Shown: positions 36,097 through 45,071, counted from the first letter of the stretch. The stretch: 64,000 nt of DNA from Amphritea atlantica (GCF_900111095.1 NZ_FOGB01000001.1:558001-622000); one strand, 5' to 3'. Translations and numbers: made by a program. The notes: a model not told the origin generated them from the letters alone.

Positions 36097-37263
36097 TTAC
36101 TTATTCAGGAACAGCTCACGACCGATCAGCATCCGGCGGATCTCCGATGTACCGGCACCGATCTCATAGAGTTTCGCATCACGCAGCAGGCGACCGGTGG
36201 GGAACTCGTTAATATAGCCATTGCCGCCGAGCAGCTGGATCGCATCCAGGGCAATTTTGGTGGCCATCTCTGCGGTATAGAGGATGACGGCTGCACAGTC
36301 CTTACGGGAAGTTTCACCGCGCATCGCGGCATTGGCGACGGTGTAAGCATAGGACTTGGAGGCGTTCATCAGCGTGTACATATCGGCCACTTTGCCCTGT
36401 ACCATTTCGAACTCGCCAATCGCTTTACCAAACTGTACCCGGTCGCGGGTATAGGGGATGGTGATATCCATTGCCGCCTGCATGATACCCAGTGGGCCAC
36501 CGGCCAGCACCAGACGCTCATAGTCCAGACCCGACATCAGCACCTTAACACCACCGTTCAGTTCGCCAAGAATGTTCTCTTTAGGCACCGGGCAATCCTG
36601 GAAAACCAGCTCGCAGGTGTTGGAGCCGCGCATTCCCAGTTTGTCCAGTTTCTGATGACGGGAGAAACCAGGATAATCACGCTCAACGATAAAGGCGGTG
36701 ATCCCTTTAGGCCCGGCAGTCAGATCGGTCTTGGCATAGATGACATAGGTGTTGGCATCAGGACCGTTGGTGATCCACATCTTGTTGCCATTGAGCAGGT
36801 AGTGGTCACCGTTGTCGCGCGCCGTCAGTTTCATTGAAACCACATCGGAACCAGCATTCGGCTCAGACATCGCCAGCGCGCCGATATGTTCGCCGCTGAT
36901 CAGTTTTGGCAGATATTTGAGCTTCTGCTCATGGGTACCATTGCGGTGGATCTGATTAACACAGAGGTTAGAGTGGGCACCGTAAGAGAGGCCAACAGAG
37001 GCTGAAGCACGGCTGATCTCTTCCATCGCGATCATGTGTGCCAGATAGCCCATCTCGACACCGCCATACTCCTCTTTCACGGTAATACCCAGCAGACCCA
37101 TATCACCGAATTTACGCCACAGATCATTGGGGAACTCATTATCATGATCGATCTGCTCGGCGCGGGGAGCGATCTCCTGTGCAGCAAAACTGTTAATCTG
37201 CTCCCGCAGCATATCCAGAGTTTCGCCGAGTCCGAAATTAAGTGAGCTGTACTGTGCAATCAT
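36097..37263 (-). CDS. liuA: Isovaleryl-CoA dehydrogenase
   Basis: FAD-dependent acyl-CoA dehydrogenase, first committed step after isovaleryl-CoA. The acyl-CoA dehydrogenase fold runs through all 388 residues: [43 protein letters not shown] (isovaleryl-CoA dehydrogenase type), [17 protein letters not shown] and the C-terminal [33 protein letters not shown]. The catalytic glutamate of isovaleryl-CoA enzymes is in the region of [12 protein letters not shown]. Operon context with MCC subunits makes the substrate assignment firm. Electrons go to ETF. Confidence 0.93.
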   Translation of the reverse strand: MIAQYSSLNFGLGETLDMLREQINSFAAQEIAPRAEQIDHDNEFPNDLWRKFGDMGLLGITVKEEYGGVEMGYLAHMIAMEEISRASASVGLSYGAHSNLCVNQIHRNGTHEQKLKYLPKLISGEHIGALAMSEPNAGSDVVSMKLTARDNGDHYLLNGNKMWITNGPDANTYVIYAKTDLTAGPKGITAFIVERDYPGFSRHQKLDKLGMRGSNTCELVFQDCPVPKENILGELNGGVKVLMSGLDYERLVLAGGPLGIMQAAMDITIPYTRDRVQFGKAIGEFEMVQGKVADMYTLMNASKSYAYTVANAAMRGETSRKDCAAVILYTAEMATKIALDAIQLLGGNGYINEFPTGRLLRDAKLYEIGAGTSEIRRMLIGRELFLNK

Positions 37264-37392
37264 TTTCTGTCCACCTGGCTTAGGGAGTCGATAGGGCAGG
37301 TTTGTTGTCGCTGCCGTTTTCGTCTCCGGTTTGTGTTTATTGTTGTTACTACGTTATTGATCAATCTTTATCTGCTGACCTGCTTGGGCGGT

Positions 37393-37788
37393 CTAGAGCG
37401 TTTTCTCCGTCAGATCAGCCATCGCTTCGCGGCAGCGACTCTCTGCGCTGTCCAGTTCCAGTTGAAGCATGGCGATATCATTTAACTGCTGTTCAAGGGC
37501 TGCTTTCTTTTCTTCAATTTTAGCCATCAGCAGCTGCAGCTGTTTCATACTGCCGGTCGGGGTTTCATCCCATAGAGCAAACAGTTCCCGGGTTTCCGCC
37601 AGCGAGAAGCCGAGCCGCTTACCCCTGAGAATCAGCTTCAACCGCACTCGGTCCTGGGCACTGTAGATGCGCGTTTGCCCACGGCGGGTGGGGAAGAGCA
37701 GTTGCTGGTCTTCATAAAAGCGAATGCTGCGTGTGGTGACATCAAACTCACTTGCCAGCTCACTGATAGAAAAAGTACGTGTGTTCAT
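37393..37788 (-). CDS. liuR: MerR-family regulator of leucine/isovalerate catabolism LiuR
   Basis: A 131-aa MerR protein: N-terminal winged helix (FSISELASEFDVTTRSIRFYEDQQLLFPTRRGQTRIYS), a coiled dimerisation helix (about 75-120) and no metal-binding cysteine loop, so it should respond to an organic ligand. It is the first gene on this strand, upstream of liuA, where LiuR of Pseudomonas and Shewanella relatives is found. A 16-bp palindrome of the LiuR type lies 42 bp upstream of its start, pointing to autoregulation. ATG start; clear AGGAAG upstream. Confidence 0.9.
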   Translation of the reverse strand: MNTRTFSISELASEFDVTTRSIRFYEDQQLLFPTRRGQTRIYSAQDRVRLKLILRGKRLGFSLAETRELFALWDETPTGSMKQLQLLMAKIEEKKAALEQQLNDIAMLQLELDSAESRCREAMADLTEKTL

Positions 37789-37829
37789 AATCTGCTTCCT
37801 GACGCTTATGGGATTAAATGTAGCGGAAG

Positions 37830-37845
37830 TTTACGTAAACGTAAA
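37830..37845. promoter_or_regulatory. Candidate LiuR operator
   Basis: TTTACGTAAACGTAAA, an inverted repeat with TTTACGT and ACGTAAA half-sites around the centre; known LiuR boxes are 16-bp palindromes of this TTTACGT-N2-ACGTAAA kind, which I recall from regulon studies rather than from a search. It lies upstream of liuR and 230 bp from the divergent ABC transporter genes. Confidence 0.6.
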
Positions 37846-38074
37846 GTATGTTTTTTAAATTGCCCTGAATGTTACATTTCGTAGGATTGTTCTTAAGTTA
37901 TTGATATATAAATATAAATATCATTTATTTTATGTGGAGACACTTCTTATTATACTAAAGTAGTACTTGTTATCCTGTAGGGGAAATTGCTAACTTGGCT
38001 CCAAGGCTGACATGGGCAAAGCGTTATTTTGTCCATCCGATAATAAAAACAAATATATGTGAGGCTGGTTCTGC

Positions 38075-38899
38075 ATGAGTGCCGACTACGTTCTCGAAAC
38101 CAGGAATCTGGTTAAGGAATTCAAGGGCTTTACCGCCGTTGACGATGTAAATCTTCAGGTTGAGCGGGGAACAATACACGCGCTGATCGGCCCTAATGGC
38201 GCCGGTAAGACAACGGTATTTAACCTGCTGACGAAATTTCTGACACCCTCCCGAGGCACTATTCTCTACAACGGTGAAGATATCACCTATATGAAATCCG
38301 CTGCGATCGCCCGTAAAGGGATTGTGCGTTCATTTCAGATCTCTGCTGTGTTCCCACACCTCTCAGTGCTTGAGAATGTGCGCATCGCCCTGCAACGAAA
38401 AGAGGGCAACAGCTTTCATTTCTGGAAGTCGGAAAAGGTTTTGCAAAAACTCGATGCCCGGGCTCTTGAACTGCTGGATGAGGTGGGGCTGAAAGGCTAT
38501 GCCAACACCGTGACTGTGGATCTGCCCTATGGTCGCAAACGCGCATTGGAGATCGCGACCACTTTAGCGCTGGACCCCGAGATGCTGCTGCTGGATGAAC
38601 CGACCCAGGGCATGGGCCACGAAGATGTCAGTGTGGTGGCCGATCTGATTAAAAAAGTCTCGGCGAACCGTACCATTCTGATGGTTGAGCATAACCTGCA
38701 TGTGGTGGCTCAGCTGGCCGACAAGATTACCGTATTACAACGAGGCGCCATTCTTACCGAGGGCGACTATGCAACCGTGTCTCAGGATCCCCGTGTCCGT
38801 GAAGCCTATATGGGGGTTGAAGCGGATGACGAGGTGGCTAATGCCATTGCCGCAGAAACCGCTGCCGCGAATGCTGCGAAGAAGGAGGACGTTGCATGA
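38075..38899 (+). CDS. livG: ABC importer ATPase, LivG type
   Basis: Cytoplasmic ATPase of a branched-chain amino acid (HAAT) importer. Walker A GPNGAGKTTVF, Q-loop region FQISAVFPHLSV, an ABC signature altered to LPYGRKRALEIA, Walker B MLLLDEPTQGMG and the H-loop MVEHNLHVV are all present; residues 170-260 form the LivG-type C-terminal extension, ending in an Ala-rich tail. The HAAT subfamily carries hydrophobic amino acids, urea or short amides. It overlaps livF by 4 bp. The neighbouring liu operon suggests branched-chain substrates, but the substrate is not fixed by sequence. Confidence 0.88.
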   Translation: MSADYVLETRNLVKEFKGFTAVDDVNLQVERGTIHALIGPNGAGKTTVFNLLTKFLTPSRGTILYNGEDITYMKSAAIARKGIVRSFQISAVFPHLSVLENVRIALQRKEGNSFHFWKSEKVLQKLDARALELLDEVGLKGYANTVTVDLPYGRKRALEIATTLALDPEMLLLDEPTQGMGHEDVSVVADLIKKVSANRTILMVEHNLHVVAQLADKITVLQRGAILTEGDYATVSQDPRVREAYMGVEADDEVANAIAAETAAANAAKKEDVA

Positions 38900-39606
38900 G
38901 CTCAACAGGTGAAAAGCTGCGTATCAGCGATCTGCATGCCTACTATGGTGAATCTCATATTCTCCATGGCATCGACATGACCATCATGCAGGGGGAGTTG
39001 GTGACCCTGCTGGGACGCAACGGCGCCGGCCGGTCGACCACGCTGAAAGCGATTATGAACATGGTGGGGCGGCGTACCGGCAAGATCAATATCAATGGTA
39101 ATGAAACCATCGGTATGGCCGCTCATAAGATCGCCCATCTGGGGGTGGGGTACTGCCCTGAAGAGCGGGGCATCTTCTCCAGTCTGAATGTGGAAGAGAA
39201 CCTGATGCTGCCGCCCAACGTTCGCTCCGATGGTATGAGCGTTGAAGAGATTTATGACATTTTCCCCAACCTGGCTGAACGTCGTTATAGCCAGGGGACC
39301 CGCCTCTCCGGCGGGGAGCAGCAGATGCTGGCGATGGCCCGCATTCTGCGAACCGGTGCAAATATTCTGTTACTCGATGAGATTACAGAGGGGCTGGCTC
39401 CGGTCATTGTGCAAAAACTGGCTGAGGTTCTGGTGATGCTCAAGGAGCGGGGCCTGACAGTTTTGCTGGTTGAACAGAACTTCCGTTTTGCTGCGCCTAT
39501 CGCTGATCGTCACTACGTTATGGAACATGGTCATATCGTAGAAGAGGTTCAGAAGCATGAGCTGGAAGCAAAAACGGAACTGTTGAATACCTATCTGGGG
39601 GTTTAA
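38896..39606 (+). CDS. livF: ABC importer ATPase, LivF type
   Basis: Second ATPase of the importer, 236 aa. Q-loop, signature (TRLSGGEQQMLAMARIL), Walker B NILLLDEITEGLAP and H-loop VEQNFRF are as expected. Walker A reads GRNGAGRSTT: the invariant lysine of GxxGxGK[ST] is an arginine. This RST variant is known in some LivF-like subunits; it should slow ATP hydrolysis at that site if the usual mechanism holds. Walker B ends in E-I instead of E-P. The start overlaps livG (ATGA), as is usual for this operon. Confidence 0.88.
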   Translation: MSSTGEKLRISDLHAYYGESHILHGIDMTIMQGELVTLLGRNGAGRSTTLKAIMNMVGRRTGKININGNETIGMAAHKIAHLGVGYCPEERGIFSSLNVEENLMLPPNVRSDGMSVEEIYDIFPNLAERRYSQGTRLSGGEQQMLAMARILRTGANILLLDEITEGLAPVIVQKLAEVLVMLKERGLTVLLVEQNFRFAAPIADRHYVMEHGHIVEEVQKHELEAKTELLNTYLGV

Positions 39607-39687
39607 AGCCCGAAAACGCGTTGTAGTAAAAAAGCTCTAAACATGAAGTTCGATAAAAATAACAAGTTCTCAAGCAGGAGTGACAAA

Positions 39688-40890
39688 ATGAAAGCAATGA
39701 AGAAGACCCTACTGGCTGTAGCGATGAGCGTGGCCGCAGCCACCGGTGTTCAGGCCGAAGGCATCTCTAACGATGTGGTTAAAATCGGTGTTCTGGCGGA
39801 TATGGGCGGCGTATATGCTGATATCTGTGGCCAGGGCTGTGTTACCGCCGTCGAGATGGCGGTCGAAGATTTTGGCGGCACCGTACTCGGTAAGCCAATC
39901 GAGATTGTTAGTGCTGATGACCAGAACAAGCCGGATGTAGGCTCTGCGAAAGTGCGTCAGTGGATCGAAGATGAGAATGTTGATGTGGTAACCGGCCTGG
40001 TAGCCTCATCGGTAACAGGTGCCGTGACTAAAGTGCTGACCGACGCTAAGAAGATCGCGCTGATCTCGGCTTCTGCCAGTAATGCTTTCACCACTAAAGC
40101 CTGTTCTCCCTACAATGCACACTGGACCTATAACGTAGCGGCACTGGCAAACGGTACCGTTAAGCCGATGGTTGAATCCGGTAAGAAGAAGTGGTTCTTC
40201 ATCACAGCAGACTATGCTTTTGGTCACGCGCTGGAAGGGATTGCCACTAAGGTTATCGAATCCAGTGGTGGTGAAGTCGTTGGGGCTGTACGCGCACCGT
40301 TAGGCACCACTGACTTCTCCTCTTATGTTCTGCAGGCGCAGGCTTCAGGTGCTGATGTGGTTGGTCTGGCAAACGCCGGTACTGACTTCGTTAACTCGCT
40401 GAAAACCGCTGCAGAGTTTGGTCTGACTGAAACCACTGATGTTGCTGGCTTGCTGGTATTCACCCCTAACGCCCAGGCGCTTGATCCTGCTATCGCTGCA
40501 GGCATGAAGGCGACTACTGGCTTCTACTGGGATATGGATGACCAGACCCGTGAATGGTCTGCCCGGTTTAAAGCGCGTCACGGTTCTATCCCTGCTATGC
40601 CGCACGCGGGTGCTTACTCTATGACCATGCACTATCTCAATGCCATTAAAGCGGCGGGTACGGATGACTCCGATGCGGTTATGAAGCAGATGAAGGCCAC
40701 TAAGCCGGATGATTTCTTCGCCCGTAATGCCTACCTGCGTAACGATGGCCGGATGGTTCACGATATGCTGCTGGTGAGCATCAAAGATGCTGCAAGCCGT
40801 AAGTCTGCCGATGATATTTACAACATCGAAGCGACTATCCCCGGTGATGTTGCGTTTAATCCGATGCTGCCTGAGTGTGATTTCAAGTAA
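39688..40890 (+). CDS. ABC importer periplasmic substrate-binding protein
   Basis: Periplasmic binding protein of the peripla_BP_6 (Leu/Ile/Val-binding) family. The ATG at 39688 follows AGGAGTGACAAA and yields a signal peptide cleaved after GVQA; the upstream ATG at 39643 has no ribosome site. Mature protein about 380 aa, with the bi-lobed signature VKIGVLADMGGVYADICGQG at the N-terminus and QARLVTLR-type strands later (MPHAGAYSMTMHYLNAIKAAG). The family members of this size often bind amides, urea or branched-chain amino acids. Followed by a hairpin before the permeases, which usually raises its expression over theirs. Confidence 0.87.
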   Translation: MKAMKKTLLAVAMSVAAATGVQAEGISNDVVKIGVLADMGGVYADICGQGCVTAVEMAVEDFGGTVLGKPIEIVSADDQNKPDVGSAKVRQWIEDENVDVVTGLVASSVTGAVTKVLTDAKKIALISASASNAFTTKACSPYNAHWTYNVAALANGTVKPMVESGKKKWFFITADYAFGHALEGIATKVIESSGGEVVGAVRAPLGTTDFSSYVLQAQASGADVVGLANAGTDFVNSLKTAAEFGLTETTDVAGLLVFTPNAQALDPAIAAGMKATTGFYWDMDDQTREWSARFKARHGSIPAMPHAGAYSMTMHYLNAIKAAGTDDSDAVMKQMKATKPDDFFARNAYLRNDGRMVHDMLLVSIKDAASRKSADDIYNIEATIPGDVAFNPMLPECDFK

Positions 40891-40914
40891 TTCTTAAGCA
40901 ATAGCCTGAAATCA

Positions 40915-40945
40915 GGAGGGCGTGCAGCGCCGCTGCATACCCTCC
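40915..40945 (+). terminator. Hairpin between binding protein and permeases
   Basis: GGAGGG-cg-TGCAG / CTGCA-ta-CCCTCC with a 5-nt loop, then GGTCTTTTC. It is 24 bp downstream of the binding-protein stop. Such stem-loops act as partial terminators or RNA stabilisers, letting the binding protein outnumber the permeases. Confidence 0.6.
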
Positions 40946-41039
40946 GGTCTTTTCATAAAAAGTAAGTCTGAAAGGACTGTATGTAACCGGCTTGAAGGGG
41001 ACGGTTACATACACCATCTTTGCTTCTCTGGGTGATGTT

Positions 41040-41927
41040 ATGGCGACGATATTTGGTATAAATCTGTTTGCGCTGTCGGGACAGCTGCTGGTGGGGCTGA
41101 TCAACGGCTCATTCTATGCACTGCTGAGTCTCGGTCTGGCGATTATTTTTGGTCTGTTAAAAATCATAAACTTCGCGCAGGGCGCGATGTATATGCTCGG
41201 CGCTTTCTTTGCCTGGATGGCTCTCAATTATATGGGCATCAATTACTGGTGGGCGCTGCTGCTGGTGCCGCTGGCGGTTGGTGTTCTGGCGATCCTGATG
41301 GAGCGCTTTCTGGTGCGTCCCATCGCCAATGAGGATCACCTCTATAGTTTGTTGCTGACCTTTGGGGTCGCTCTGGTGCTGCAAGGGCTGTTTACCCATT
41401 TCTATGGTTCTTCCGGTCTGCCTTATCAGATTCCGGCTGAACTGAAAGGCGGTACCAAGTTACCGTTTATGTACCTGCCGAACTACCGAGCCTGGATCAT
41501 CGTCAGCTCGCTGGTGGTCTGCTTCAGCACCTGGTGGGTGATCGAAAAAACCAAGCTGGGCGCCTATCTGCGAGCGGGTACGGAAAATCCTCAACTGATG
41601 CAGGGCTTCGGTATCAATGTGCCGCTGATCACCACGCTGACCTTTGGCTTTGGGGTGGCACTGGCCGCTTTTGCCGGGGTGCTGGCGGCGCCGGTGTATT
41701 CCGTGAGTCCGGAGATGGGCTCCAATATTCTGATCGTGGTGTTTGCCATTGTGGTTATTGGTGGGATGGGCTCGATTGGTGGGGCGATTCTTACCGGTCT
41801 GATGATGGGGGTCGTTGAAGGGCTGACGAAGTTTTTCTATCCGGAAGCATCCACTACCGTCATCTTCCTGTTTATGGTGATCGTGCTGTTGGTTAAGCCG
41901 GCCGGTCTGTTTGGTAAAGAGGCCTGA
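41040..41927 (+). CDS. livH: ABC importer permease, LivH type
   Basis: Inner-membrane permease with about eight hydrophobic helices; the conserved LINGSFYALLSLGLAIIFGLLKIINFAQGAMYMLGAF at the start and the GGMGSIGGAILTGLMMGVVEGL cytoplasmic-loop signature identify the LivH side of a HAAT transporter. I take the ATG at 41040, which aligns with the family; a TTG start at 40992 would add 16 residues. It is 24 bp upstream of livM. Confidence 0.88.
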   Translation: MATIFGINLFALSGQLLVGLINGSFYALLSLGLAIIFGLLKIINFAQGAMYMLGAFFAWMALNYMGINYWWALLLVPLAVGVLAILMERFLVRPIANEDHLYSLLLTFGVALVLQGLFTHFYGSSGLPYQIPAELKGGTKLPFMYLPNYRAWIIVSSLVVCFSTWWVIEKTKLGAYLRAGTENPQLMQGFGINVPLITTLTFGFGVALAAFAGVLAAPVYSVSPEMGSNILIVVFAIVVIGGMGSIGGAILTGLMMGVVEGLTKFFYPEASTTVIFLFMVIVLLVKPAGLFGKEA

Positions 41928-41951
41928 GCCATCTGGCAGGGGATAAATGAG

Positions 41952-42881
41952 ATGATAAAAATAAATAAGCTCTATCTGTTTCTGATCGTCATAGCACTGG
42001 TGGCACCGAGCCTTGTCTATCCGGTTTTTCTGATGAAACTGCTGTGTTTCGCGCTGTTTGCCTGTGCTTTCAACCTGTTGCTGGGCTTTGTTGGCTTGCT
42101 GTCTTTTGGTCATGCGGTGTTTCTTGGAACCGGCGGTTATATCACCGGTTATCTGATGCTGCACACCGGCCTGACGCCGGAACTGGGAATTCTGGCGGGA
42201 ACCCTGGGGGCCGGGCTGCTGGGTGCTGTTTACGGCAAGCTGGCAGTCAAGCGCGAGGGAATCTACTTTGCTATGGTGACCCTGGCGCTGGCGCAGCTGG
42301 CGTTCTTTTTCTACCTGCAGGCGCCCTTTACCGGTGGTGAAGATGGCTTGCAGGGGGTCCCCCGCGGAGCGCTGTTTGGCCTGATCGACCTGAATGATAA
42401 CTTTGCTATGTATTACTTTGTGCTGGCGATCTTTATCTTCGGCTTCTGGCTGGTGCAGCGTACGGTGCATTCACCTTTCGGGCAGATCCTCAAAGCGATC
42501 CGGGAAAATGAACCCCGTGCGGTATCGTTGGGCTACAACGTCAATGATTACAAGTGGGTGGCCTTTATTATCTCCTCGGCGCTGGCAGGGCTGGCCGGTT
42601 CAACAAAAACGCTGGTATTCCAGCTGGCGTCGCTGACCGATGTTCACTGGCATATGTCAGGGGAAGTAGTCCTGATGACCCTGTTGGGCGGTATGGGCAC
42701 CATCTTCGGACCGCTGGTGGGTGCCGGGGTGGTGATCTCGATTCAGAATATGCTTTCTGGCGGTGAGCTGGGCAACTATATTCATATCATCATGGGCCTT
42801 ATCTTTATCGTCTGTGTGCTGGCATTCCGCAGCGGTATTGTCGGAGAGTTCCAGAAGCTGGTTAAAAAGAACTTTGGTTAA
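41952..42881 (+). CDS. livM: ABC importer permease, LivM type
   Basis: Second permease of the importer, 309 aa, about ten hydrophobic helices. LCFALFACAFNLLLGFVGLLSFGHAVFLGTGGYITGYLM and the EAA-loop-like GGMGTIFGPLVGAGVVISI match LivM. Together with livG, livF, livH and the binding protein it forms a complete importer. A strong terminator 15 bp downstream ends the transport operon before the thiolase gene. Confidence 0.9.
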   Translation: MIKINKLYLFLIVIALVAPSLVYPVFLMKLLCFALFACAFNLLLGFVGLLSFGHAVFLGTGGYITGYLMLHTGLTPELGILAGTLGAGLLGAVYGKLAVKREGIYFAMVTLALAQLAFFFYLQAPFTGGEDGLQGVPRGALFGLIDLNDNFAMYYFVLAIFIFGFWLVQRTVHSPFGQILKAIRENEPRAVSLGYNVNDYKWVAFIISSALAGLAGSTKTLVFQLASLTDVHWHMSGEVVLMTLLGGMGTIFGPLVGAGVVISIQNMLSGGELGNYIHIIMGLIFIVCVLAFRSGIVGEFQKLVKKNFG

Positions 42882-42895
42882 CTATTATTAAGTTG

Positions 42896-42921
42896 AAAAG
42901 GGTGCCGCCTGGCGCCCTTTT
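42896..42921 (+). terminator. Terminator of the ABC importer operon
   Basis: Stem AAAAGGG(T)GCC / GGC(G)CCCTTTT with a 4-nt loop and one G-T wobble, then more T. Located between livM and the thiolase gene. Confidence 0.88.
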
Positions 42922-42981
42922 TGGCTTATTACCTTTTGAGTAATTGCATTTCGTAACATGGTTGTGGGATTGGAGAGATTT

Positions 42982-44163
42982 ATGAGTCAGGATTCAATTG
43001 TAATTGTCAGCGCGGCCCGTACCCCAATGGGTGGCATGATGGGGGCTCTGAGTGAGGTGCGCTCTCCTGATCTGTGCGCTACTGCGATTAAAGCAGCGCT
43101 TGAACGTGCGGCTCTTCAGGGCAGTGATATTGATGAAGTGATTATGGGGTGCGTTCTTCCCGCCGGGCTGGGTCAGGCACCCGCCCGTCAGGCGGCCCGC
43201 GCGGCGGGTATACACGATGGGGCAGGGGCCACCACGGTCAACAAGATGTGCGGTTCCGGTATGAAAGCGGTGATGCTGGCCCATGATCAGCTGAAAGCCG
43301 GCCAGGTCGATATTATGGTGGCCGGCGGCATGGAAAATATGAGCCTGTCACCCTATCTGCTGCCTAAGGCCCGTGCCGGTATGCGTATGGGACATCAGCA
43401 GGTAATTGATCATATGTTTTTCGATGGCCTGGAAGACGCCTACGAAGGCGGCCTGATGGGCAGTTTCGCCCAGAAGAGCGCCGATGATTTCAACGTCACC
43501 CGCGAGGCGATGGATGATTTCGCTATCGGCTCACTGGACAAAGCGCTGGCGGCCATTGAGAGCGGTGCTTTCAAAGATGAGATTGCCGCGGTGACAGTGA
43601 AAACCCGACAGGGTGACACGCTGGTTGATACCGATGAACAGCCGGGCAATGCCCGCAAAGATAAGATCCGTCAGCTGAAACCTGCGTTCAAAAAAGACGG
43701 TACCATCACCGCAGCCAACTCCAGCTCCATCTCCGATGGTGGTTCGGCGCTGGTGCTGATGCGTGAATCCGAAGCACAGAAACGCGGTTTACAACCGCTG
43801 GCTCGGATCGTCGCCCATTCAACCCATGCTCAGCTGCCCGCCGAGTTTACCATCGCGCCGATCGGTGCCATTGATAAAGTACTGACCCGGGCAGGCTGGA
43901 GCAAAGACGAGGTTGATCTCTATGAAATCAACGAAGCCTTCGCCGTCGTCACCATGCTGGCGATCAGTGAACTGGGGCTGGATGCGTCAAAAGTCAACGT
44001 TAACGGCGGTGCCTGTGCACTGGGTCACCCCATCGGCTCATCCGGTTCCCGCATTCTGGTCACGCTGCTCTACGCACTGAAAAATCAGGGTAAGAAAAAG
44101 GGCATCGCCTCGCTCTGTATCGGTGGCGGTGAAGCCACCGCGGTTGCGGTCGAGATGTTATAG
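42982..44163 (+). CDS. atoB: Acetyl-CoA acetyltransferase (thiolase)
   Basis: Thiolase II-type enzyme, 393 aa, that condenses or cleaves acetoacetyl-CoA. The nucleophilic cysteine is in VNKMCGSGMKAVM, the GHP histidine in GGACALGHPIGSSGSRILVTLL, and the second cysteine in ASLCIGGGEATAV. The ATG at 42982 follows GGAGAG. The HMG-CoA lyase of the neighbouring liu operon makes acetoacetate; once activated to its CoA ester, this enzyme would yield two acetyl-CoA. It has its own upstream terminator and downstream terminator, so it is a single-gene unit. Confidence 0.92.
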   Translation: MSQDSIVIVSAARTPMGGMMGALSEVRSPDLCATAIKAALERAALQGSDIDEVIMGCVLPAGLGQAPARQAARAAGIHDGAGATTVNKMCGSGMKAVMLAHDQLKAGQVDIMVAGGMENMSLSPYLLPKARAGMRMGHQQVIDHMFFDGLEDAYEGGLMGSFAQKSADDFNVTREAMDDFAIGSLDKALAAIESGAFKDEIAAVTVKTRQGDTLVDTDEQPGNARKDKIRQLKPAFKKDGTITAANSSSISDGGSALVLMRESEAQKRGLQPLARIVAHSTHAQLPAEFTIAPIGAIDKVLTRAGWSKDEVDLYEINEAFAVVTMLAISELGLDASKVNVNGGACALGHPIGSSGSRILVTLLYALKNQGKKKGIASLCIGGGEATAVAVEML

Positions 44164-44177
44164 ACCGGTTGAGTGTT

Positions 44178-44213
44178 TAAAAAGGCTGATGCAGAGATGT
44201 GTCGGCCTTTTTT
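44178..44213 (+). terminator. Terminator of the thiolase gene
   Basis: AAAAAGGCTGA and TCGGCCTTTTT arms around a 12-nt loop, with T-run. From here to 44676 no gene is seen; 44214-44480 contains short tandem repeats of TAGTGGCTAG type and GCGGC-TGC-GCCGC, and the following element. Confidence 0.8.
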
Positions 44214-44484
44214 AATAAAGCTGAGAAAGTAGCTAGATCGCGGCTGCGCCGCTGGCTAGTGGCTAGTGGTTAGAATGTCACACAAAGCGTGACTTGCTCA
44301 TTGCTTGAGCGTCAAAAACAGGGTGTCGCCAGGGGCGTGGGTTAGGGAAAGTGAAGATCTTTAAAACAGTGGCTTAATGCGCTTTTATCTTATCGCTTTC
44401 TATGCAAGTATTGATCAATCAAGGGGTAACAACACCTCAGCTCAGGGAGTCAGAGTGAGAATAAATCTTATTAATGGTCATTTT

Positions 44485-44644
44485 GTCGTATTTCTGCAGA
44501 TATACGACAAACTGTCGTGTTTCCACAAAGTAGAATCTTTATATAAATCATTAAAATTCAGATGGTTGGGTGGGATTTCTAACCTGATTAGATACTGTGA
44601 TATACGACAACTTGTCGTATTTCTCCAAATCCGTTGTCGTATAT
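44485..44644. repeat. Cluster of GTCGTAT/ATACGAC palindromes
   Basis: Six copies of GTCGTAT or its complement (44485, 44502, 44514 as GTCGTGT, 44602, 44614, 44636). Two are organised as palindromes: 44602-44620 is a perfect 9-1-9 inverted repeat, ATACGACAA-C-TTGTCGTAT, and its left part also pairs with 44633-44644 as a 12-bp stem. 44499-44528 and 44599-44628 form direct repeats exactly 100 bp apart. The array lies 33 bp upstream of the first cassette-like gene; it could be an operator set, or the folded part of a recombination site. A 92-codon frame here is made of these repeats and is not a gene. Confidence 0.75.
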
Positions 44645-44676
44645 TTAGCTGTTAAGCGAATACGTTAAGGTGTGCG

Positions 44677-44973
44677 ATGGAACATTTGACTATATATTTT
44701 AAACATGGATTGCGAGACATTATTCCTTATCATAATTATATTAAATTGGCTAAGGAAGAAATCGTAAGAGCAGGTCTAGGAGAATATCTCGGTGATGATA
44801 TGGCAATTGATGGCGGTGACGCAGAGGCGGTCTTTTCTTGTGAAAATTCGATTGAATTATTTGAATATTTAAAAACAGGGTTGGTGGCTTTACCTTTCAT
44901 GCGTGGCGCAAAAATTACACTTACTTTCGGTGAATTAGAAACGAAAGCACCCGAAAAGGTATTCTATATATGA
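44677..44973 (+). CDS. Cassette-borne small protein, unknown
   Basis: A 98-aa acidic protein with no recognised family. It reads as one alpha/beta domain (LTIYFKHGLRD ... ALPFMRGAKITLTFGELETK) with no signal peptide or membrane helix, reminiscent of small immunity-type proteins but with no specific motif. Codon and base use are much AT-richer than the flanking core genes. The frame is bounded upstream by GTTAAGC (44651-44657) of attC-end type and downstream by a clear attC, so it is probably an integron-style gene cassette. Confidence 0.6.
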   Translation: MEHLTIYFKHGLRDIIPYHNYIKLAKEEIVRAGLGEYLGDDMAIDGGDAEAVFSCENSIELFEYLKTGLVALPFMRGAKITLTFGELETKAPEKVFYI

Positions 44974-44986
44974 AACATTACTCATC

Positions 44987-45034
44987 GCTTAACAAATAAT
45001 TACAGCGGACATGCCGCTGAATGCGGCGTTATGC
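44987..45034 (+). mobile_element. attC recombination site
   Basis: R'' box GCTTAAC (44987-44993, matches RYYYAAC), L'' side ending in CAGCGGAC, then L' GCCGCTG and R' box GTTATGC (45028-45034). The two inner halves, CAGCGG and CCGCTG, are inverted repeats separated by 5 bp. This layout (about 48 bp) is that of short attC sites of integron gene cassettes. It lies 13 bp after the stop of the 98-aa gene. Confidence 0.78.
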
Positions 45035-45071
45035 GGCAGGCAATATAGAAATATCGCCCTTTTTATGAAGA

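Noticed and set aside
41460-42470. 336-aa minus-strand frame rich in Gln/His opposite livH and livM
   Set aside because: Low-complexity composition typical of an antisense shadow; the plus strand has two clear permeases.
44377-44655. 92-aa frame with repeated VVFLQI segments
   Set aside because: The repeats come from the ATACGAC palindromes and their 100-bp direct repeat; the composition is not protein-like and there is no ribosome site.
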